From positions 62,001 through 126,000 of the forward strand of contig NZ_JAGGLC010000004.1 of the NCBI RefSeq assembly GCF_017874235.1: a stretch of DNA of 64,000 nt. The letters are read 5' to 3'. This DNA comes from Halolamina salifodinae. Its GTDB lineage: Archaea; Halobacteriota; Halobacteria; Halobacteriales; Haloferacaceae. Both the position numbers and the translations under genes were made by a program. The first letter of the stretch is position 1. Each line of letters starts with the position of its first letter. Positions 59,397 through 64,000 of this stretch are shown one piece after another. The notes beneath the pieces were generated by a model, which was given only the letters and a program-made list of their open reading frames with translations, ran no database searches and was not told the origin of the DNA.

Positions 59397-61067
59397 ATGA
59401 GCACGGACGCCGCCACCGACGGCGACCCACCTGCCTTCGCCGACGCCTGTGAGGAGCTCTGCCGCCGCATCATCGAGGAGGGCCTCGAACGCGACGACCT
59501 CGAGGCCGCCAAACGCGAGGTCTGCAGCGACACCGGCGCGCCGAAGGTCCCCACCAACGGCGACATCCTCAGCTACGCGCCCGACGAGTGGCGCGAGGAG
59601 GTCAAGTCCGTCGTCCGGCGCAAGCCCGTCCGGACGGCGTCGGGCGTCTCGCCAATCGCCATCATGACCTCGCCGCACATGTGCCCCCACGGGAAGTGTC
59701 TCTACTGCCCCGGCGGGCCCGCCTCCGAGTTCTCCTCGGCGCAGTCCTACACCGGCCACGAGCCAGCAGCGGCCCGCGGCGAGCAGAACGACTACGACCC
59801 GTATGGGCAGGTCCGACTCCGTCTGGAACAGCTACGGGCCATCGGCCACCCCGTCGACAAGGCCGAACTGATCCTGATGGGCGGCACCATGACCGCCCGC
59901 AGCCACGACTACCAGGAGTGGTTCGTCAAGCGCGCGCTGCAGGCGATGAACGAGTACGACCTCGATTCGGATCCGAACCCCAGCCAGTCCGAGAGCTTCG
60001 CCGAGCCACCGGAGAAGCAGGAGTTCGAATACCTCGAGGACGTCATCGCCCGGAACGAGACCGGCGACATCCGCGTGACGGGCATCACGTTCGAGACCAA
60101 ACCCGACTGGTGCGATCCCGAGCAGATCAACCGCATGCTGGATCTGGGCGGCACGAAGGTCGAAGTGGGCGTTCAGACCACCTACGAGCGCATCAACCGC
60201 GAGATGCACCGCGGGCACGGCACACAGGCCTCCATCGACGCCAATCGGCGCCTCCGGGACTCGGCGTTCAAGGTCGGCTTCCACATGATGCCCGGCCAGC
60301 CCGGGATGAGTCAGGAGATGTGCCGCGAGGACTTCCGACGGCTCTTCGACTCGCCGCAGTGGCGCCCGGACTATCTCAAGATCTACCCCACGCTCGTCGT
60401 CGAGGGCACGCGGGTCTACGACATGTGGAAACGGGGGGACTTCGACCCGCTGGACAACGAGACGGCCGCCGACGTCGTCGCCGACGCGATGAACGAGATC
60501 CCGAAGTACTGCCGGCTCCAGCGCGTCCAGCGGGACATCCCCGCGGACTTCATCGAGGGCGGCGTCTGGAAGTCGAACCTCCGCCAACTGGCCCAGCAGC
60601 GCGCCGAGGAAAAGGGCTACCAGATCCGGGACATCCGCGCCCGCGAAGTCGGCCACAACGACGCCGATCCGGACCCTGCCGAAATCACGCTGGACACGAT
60701 GGAGTACGAGGCCGGCGGCGGCACGGAGCGGTTCATCTCCTTCGAGGACCCCGTCCGGGACCTGCTGATCGGCTTCTGTCGGCTGCGGTTCCCGAACGAC
60801 CCCGTCCGGCGCGAACTGGCGGACGCCGCGCTCGTGCGCGAACTCCACGTCTACGGCTCCGAAGCCTCCTTCGACGGCTCCGACTCGGGGGACGCAGAGT
60901 GGCAGCACCGCGGCTACGGGAAGCGTCTCGTCCGCGAGGCTGAGAAACAGGCCCGCGAGGCCGGCTACGGGAAGCTGAGCATCATCTCGGGCATCGGCGT
61001 CCGGGAGTACTACCGCGAAAAGCTCGGCTACCACCAGGACGGTCCGTACGTCTCGAAGCGCATCTAG
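59397..61067 (+). CDS. elp3: Elp3-family tRNA-modifying enzyme (radical SAM + GNAT)
   Basis: 556 residues from ATG 59397, supported by a TATA box about 29 nt upstream. It installs the carboxymethyl-type group on wobble uridine-34 of tRNAs. The radical-SAM Cys are in SPHMCPHGKCLYCPGGPAS, the core includes VEVGVQTTYERINREMHRGH and KVGFHMMPGQPGMSQEMCRE, and the C-terminal acetyltransferase (about 395-556) has QHRGYGKRLVREAEKQAREA. Length is as in other archaeal Elp3. Confidence 0.96.
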   Translation: MSTDAATDGDPPAFADACEELCRRIIEEGLERDDLEAAKREVCSDTGAPKVPTNGDILSYAPDEWREEVKSVVRRKPVRTASGVSPIAIMTSPHMCPHGKCLYCPGGPASEFSSAQSYTGHEPAAARGEQNDYDPYGQVRLRLEQLRAIGHPVDKAELILMGGTMTARSHDYQEWFVKRALQAMNEYDLDSDPNPSQSESFAEPPEKQEFEYLEDVIARNETGDIRVTGITFETKPDWCDPEQINRMLDLGGTKVEVGVQTTYERINREMHRGHGTQASIDANRRLRDSAFKVGFHMMPGQPGMSQEMCREDFRRLFDSPQWRPDYLKIYPTLVVEGTRVYDMWKRGDFDPLDNETAADVVADAMNEIPKYCRLQRVQRDIPADFIEGGVWKSNLRQLAQQRAEEKGYQIRDIRAREVGHNDADPDPAEITLDTMEYEAGGGTERFISFEDPVRDLLIGFCRLRFPNDPVRRELADAALVRELHVYGSEASFDGSDSGDAEWQHRGYGKRLVREAEKQAREAGYGKLSIISGIGVREYYREKLGYHQDGPYVSKRI

Positions 61068-61107
61068 GGAGGGTGATGTTTTTGTCGGTGTCGTCCAACG
61101 GACAGCT

Positions 61108-61539
61108 ATGAGCGACGCGAGCGGCGAGTCGGACTCGGTCGGCCAACGGCTCCGGGAGAACGCGACGGGCATCGTGAGTACGCTCGTCACCGGCATCTGG
61201 CTGGGCGCGATGTTCTCCGGGCAGGACTGGTGGCTGGCGGCGATGCTCGTGGGCTACGTGGCCGTGGTCCCCATTACGGCGATGCTGTTCGGCGACAACG
61301 AGGAGAGCGAAGTCGCCAAGCGAGCCAAGGAACGGGCCAGTGAGAAGCGGGAGCGCCGTCGGGAGAAGCGAACCGATGACGAGGAGGAGACCGCTCTCGA
61401 AGCCCTCCGCCGGCGCTACGCCGAGGGCGAACTCACCGACGAGCAGTTCGAACGAAAACTGGAGGCGCTACTGGAGACCGAGACAGTCGAGGACGTTGAG
61501 GACCGCGCCAGATCCAAATCGGTCGAGCGGGAGCGCTGA
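61108..61539 (+). CDS. Membrane protein with C-terminal SHOCT-like domain
   Basis: 143 residues. Two membrane helices (about 20-65; STLVTGIWLGAMFSG and WLAAMLVGYVAVVPITAML) are followed by a very charged coiled segment (AKRAKERASEKRERRREKRT) and a short SHOCT motif (ALEALRRRYAEGELTDEQFE, then RKLEALL). SHOCT domains are thought to mediate oligomer or membrane contacts. Function unknown. Confidence 0.78.
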   Translation: MSDASGESDSVGQRLRENATGIVSTLVTGIWLGAMFSGQDWWLAAMLVGYVAVVPITAMLFGDNEESEVAKRAKERASEKRERRREKRTDDEEETALEALRRRYAEGELTDEQFERKLEALLETETVEDVEDRARSKSVERER

Positions 61540-61587
61540 GCTGTCGCTCCGAAACGCCTAACCGCCGGCCGGCCGCAGTCGCCGACG

Positions 61588-61995
61588 ATGGAACCCCGCG
61601 ACGAGGCCGACGTGCTACTGTTCGGCCGGAACCCTGCACTCTCGGCCCAGTTTGCCCGCCTCGCCGGGGGGCTGTTCGTGCTGTCGCTGCTCGCGTACCT
61701 CCCGGTTCGCTACATCGGGAGCGTCTCGCCGACCGATGGGGCGGTCACGACCGTGCTGGCGCTCGCGATGGTGACGGTGGCCGCCGTCGCCGCCTACTCG
61801 AACGACGGGCTGTTGCCCGCCGTGGCGCTCGCGGCCGGCGTCGGCGTCGGCTTCTACGCGCCGGCGATCCTGTTCGAACTCCGTAACCCCGGCGAGGCGG
61901 CGCTGTGGATCCTGGCCGGCGGGTCGCTCTCCTCGCTCATGTTCGGCGCGCTCGGCTTCGCCATCGGCGCCGGGGCGTGGCGGCTGCGTTCGTAG
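61588..61995 (+). CDS. Four-helix membrane protein
   Basis: 135 residues. About four hydrophobic helices follow a soluble start MEPRDEADVLLFGRNPALSA. Typical of DUF-type haloarchaeal membrane proteins without known role; no motif is recognised. Its stop codon is only 9 nt before the first unit of the palindrome array at 62005. Confidence 0.65.
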   Translation: MEPRDEADVLLFGRNPALSAQFARLAGGLFVLSLLAYLPVRYIGSVSPTDGAVTTVLALAMVTVAAVAAYSNDGLLPAVALAAGVGVGFYAPAILFELRNPGEAALWILAGGSLSSLMFGALGFAIGAGAWRLRS

Positions 61996-62004
61996 GACCG
62001 TCAA

Positions 62005-62190
62005 CCGCCGAGCGAGAACGGATCGGCGGCACCGGCCAGCCGCCGAGCGAGAACGGTTCGGCGGTGATTGTCAACCGCCGAGCGAGAACGGATCGGCGGC
62101 ACCGGCCAGCCGCCGAGCGAGAACGGATCGGCGGCACCGGCCAGCCGCCGAGCGAGAACGGATCGGCGGTGATCGTCAACCGCCGAGCGG
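62005..62190. repeat. Array of palindromes with a 35-bp period
   Basis: Five complete 25-bp units and one partial start at 62005, 62040, 62075, 62110, 62145 and 62180. Each unit has arms CCGCCGA/TCGGCGG around GCGAGAACGGA; unit 2 has one base change. Ten-base linkers are of two kinds: CACCGGCCAG (after units 1, 3 and 4) and TGAT(T/C)GTCAA (after units 2 and 5). The array fills the gap between a membrane-protein gene and rqcH. Confidence 0.9.
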
Positions 62191-62224
62191 AACGCCCTTC
62201 CCGGTCGCCCGAGAAATTCGGCGT

Positions 62225-64000
62225 ATGGAGCCGAAACGTGAACTGTCGAGCGTCGACCTCGCGGCGCTCGCAACCGAGCTCTCCCGCTACGAGGGAGCGA
62301 AGCTCGACAAGGCGTACATCTACGACGAGGATCTGCTGCGACTCAAACTCCGGGACTTCGACCGGGGCCGTATCGAACTCCTGATCGAGGTGGGCGAGTA
62401 CAAACAGGCCCACGTCGCCGACCCCAAACGCGTCCCCGACGCGCCCGGGCGGCCACCGGAGTTCGCGATGATGCTGCGCGGGCGCATCGAGAGCGCGGAT
62501 CTCGTCTCGGTCGAGCAGTACGAGTTCGACCGGATCCTCGTGTTCGAGTTCGAGCGCCCCGACCAGAACACCACCCTCGTCGTGGAACTGTTCGGCGACG
62601 GCAACGTCGCCGTGCTGGACGAGAACGGCGAGGTCGTGCGGTCGATGGAGACGGTCCGGCTCAAGTCCCGCACCGTTGCGCCCGGCAGCCAGTACGAGTT
62701 CCCCCAGTCCCGGCTGAACCCGCTCGAGGTCGACTACGACACCCTCGAAGCCCGGATGGAGCAGTCCGACACCGACGTGGTGCGCACCATCGCCACCCAA
62801 CTCAACCTCGGGGGCTTCTGGGGCGAGGAACTCTGTCAGCGCGCCGGAATCGAGAAGGCGATGGCCATCGACGACGCCGGCGAGGCGGAGTACCGCGCGA
62901 TCCACCGCGAACTCGAGTCGCTCTCGGAGGCGCTCAAGAGCGGCCAGTTCGACCCGCGCATCTACGTCGAACCTGACAGCGACGAGGCAACCGAGGAGGA
63001 GAGCGACCAGCCACTCACGGCCCGCGAGAAAGTCGTCGACGTGAGCCCGGTCGCCCTGGAGGAGCGCGCGGACCTCCCCAGTCGCGCGTTCGACTCGTTC
63101 AACCCCGCGCTGGAGGAGTACTTCTACCGCCTCAAGGAGCAGCAGCGCCGCGAGGAGGAGGGTGCCGGCCGCGAGCGCCCGGACTTCGAGGCCGAAATCG
63201 AGAAGGAGAAACGCATCATCGAACAGCAGGAGCAGGCCATCGAGGGGTTCGAGGAGGAGGCCGAGCACCTGCGCCGGAAGGCCGAACTCTGCTACGAGCG
63301 CTACGACCTCATCGACGAGATGCTCTCGACGATCCAGGAGGCCCGCGAGGCGGGCACCTCGTGGGCCGACATTCAGGAGACCCTCGAAGCCGGCGCCGAA
63401 CAGGGCGTCCCCGCCGCCGAGGCCGTCGTCGACATCGACGGCGCCGAGGGGACGGTCACGGTCGACGTGGACAATGAACGTATCACGCTCCACGCCCTGA
63501 CCGGCGTCGAGAAGAACGCCGACCGCCTCTACCGGGAGGCAAAGCGCGTCGAGGGCAAGAAGGAGGGCGCCCACGAGGCCATCGAGGACACCCGCGAACG
63601 CCTCGAAGCCGTCAAGCAGCGCCGCGAAGCGTGGGAGGAAGAGCCCGAACCCGAGCCAGAACCCGAAGAGGGCGAACACGAGGAAATCGACTGGCTCGCC
63701 CGGGAGAACATCCCCGTCCGTCAGCCCGAGCACTGGTACGAGGAGTTCCGGTGGTTCCGCACCAGCGACGGCTACCTCGTGATCGGCGGGCGCAACGCCG
63801 ACCAGAACGAGGATCTGGTGAAGAAGTATCTCGACAAGCACGACCGCTTCTTCCACACGCAGGCCCACGGCGGCCCGGTGACGATTCTGAAAGCCAGCGC
63901 GCCCTCCGAGCCGTCCAGCCCCGTCGACTGGCCCGACTCCAGTCTGGAGGAGGCCGCGCAGTTCGCCGTCGCCTACTCCTCGGTCTGGAAGGACGGCCGC
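62225..64000 (+). CDS. rqcH: RqcH/NEMF-family ribosome-rescue factor (3' end outside the window)
   Basis: 592 residues are visible; the frame stays open to the window edge. Family proteins bind stalled 50S subunits carrying peptidyl-tRNA and direct alanine-tail addition. The NFACT-N domain comes first (LAALATELSRYEGAKLDKAY, then MMLRGRIESADL), followed by a helix-hairpin-helix region, a long coiled coil (about 290-490; EKRIIEQQEQAIEGFEEEAE) and the start of NFACT-R (WYEEFRWFRTSDGYLVIGGR, with the A-D-Q-N-E segment). ATG 62225 lies 35 nt after the palindrome array. Confidence 0.93.
   Translation, partial: MEPKRELSSVDLAALATELSRYEGAKLDKAYIYDEDLLRLKLRDFDRGRIELLIEVGEYKQAHVADPKRVPDAPGRPPEFAMMLRGRIESADLVSVEQYEFDRILVFEFERPDQNTTLVVELFGDGNVAVLDENGEVVRSMETVRLKSRTVAPGSQYEFPQSRLNPLEVDYDTLEARMEQSDTDVVRTIATQLNLGGFWGEELCQRAGIEKAMAIDDAGEAEYRAIHRELESLSEALKSGQFDPRIYVEPDSDEATEEESDQPLTAREKVVDVSPVALEERADLPSRAFDSFNPALEEYFYRLKEQQRREEEGAGRERPDFEAEIEKEKRIIEQQEQAIEGFEEEAEHLRRKAELCYERYDLIDEMLSTIQEAREAGTSWADIQETLEAGAEQGVPAAEAVVDIDGAEGTVTVDVDNERITLHALTGVEKNADRLYREAKRVEGKKEGAHEAIEDTRERLEAVKQRREAWEEEPEPEPEPEEGEHEEIDWLARENIPVRQPEHWYEEFRWFRTSDGYLVIGGRNADQNEDLVKKYLDKHDRFFHTQAHGGPVTILKASAPSEPSSPVDWPDSSLEEAAQFAVAYSSVWKDGR

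Noticed and set aside
62005..62190. Regular repeat array that might be taken for a CRISPR
   Set aside because: The spacers are only 10 bases and are themselves two repeated sequences, the repeat is a perfect palindrome and no cas genes are near.

Overview
This window is a piece of a haloarchaeal (class Halobacteria) chromosome. The evidence is high GC, strongly acidic predicted proteins, archaeal and eukaryote-type ribosomal proteins (eS4, eL18, eL19, eL32), archaeal RNA polymerase subunits D, N and K, a PGF-CTERM surface protein, and many TATA-like boxes 25-31 nt before start codons with almost no leader (leaderless transcription). I cannot assign a genus.

Layout. 1-5600: accessory start with the end of an unknown gene, an IS200/IS605 element (tnpA+tnpB), a degraded gene, a universal stress protein, a YHS-containing permease, a VOC protein and tRNA-Gly followed by a partial copy of its own 3' end. 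5611-20046: the S10-spc ribosomal operon, from a SPOUT RNA methyltransferase through uL3 to secY, with RNase P subunit Rpp29 between uL29 and uS17. 20200-35470: mixed housekeeping and haloarchaeal genes: small proteins, a stress protein, a wHTH regulator, a hydrolase, a PGF-CTERM protein, a ZIP transporter, a GGGP-synthase-like gene divergent from an unknown gene, uridine kinase, a DUF7552/DUF7260-type gene pair behind a DtxR-type operator, a large surface protein with a Thr-Pro stalk, tRNA-Ser and a DUF2064-like protein. 35570-37800: a tnpB-only IS element interrupted by an IS6-family element with an intact 8-bp target duplication, lying against the 3' end of a uracil-DNA glycosylase gene. 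38500-45360: Mrp/NBP35 ATPase, moaA, a nucleotidyltransferase-like gene pair, a flippase and a fumarase-superfamily lyase. 45614-54365: tRNA-Ser, then the second ribosomal/RNA-polymerase cluster (uS13, uS4, uS11, RpoD, tRNA-Leu, eL18, uL13, uS9, RpoN, RpoK, enolase, uS2) running on to mevalonate kinase and isopentenyl phosphate kinase. 54446-64000: a PIN-domain toxin-antitoxin pair, thymidine kinase, a Yip1-type protein, a degenerate DHH-family protein, Elp3, two membrane proteins and the start of rqcH.

The most unusual signal is a family of about 52-56-bp double-palindrome sequences inserted in frame in three unrelated genes (26425-26480, 38183-38234, 53650-53705). Both hairpins are kept although stem sequences differ between copies (compensated changes), and all three are read in the same frame to give a peptide ending near NQNxxxSGD. 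Other repeat structures are a 168-bp intergenic core present twice with its flanking arms inverted relative to it, a 35-bp-period array of palindromes before rqcH, tRNA 3'-end copies downstream of two unrelated tRNAs, and a hairpin-rich insert in Rpp29. These suggest a genome in which small palindromic sequences spread, sometimes through coding sequence; that is an inference from one window.
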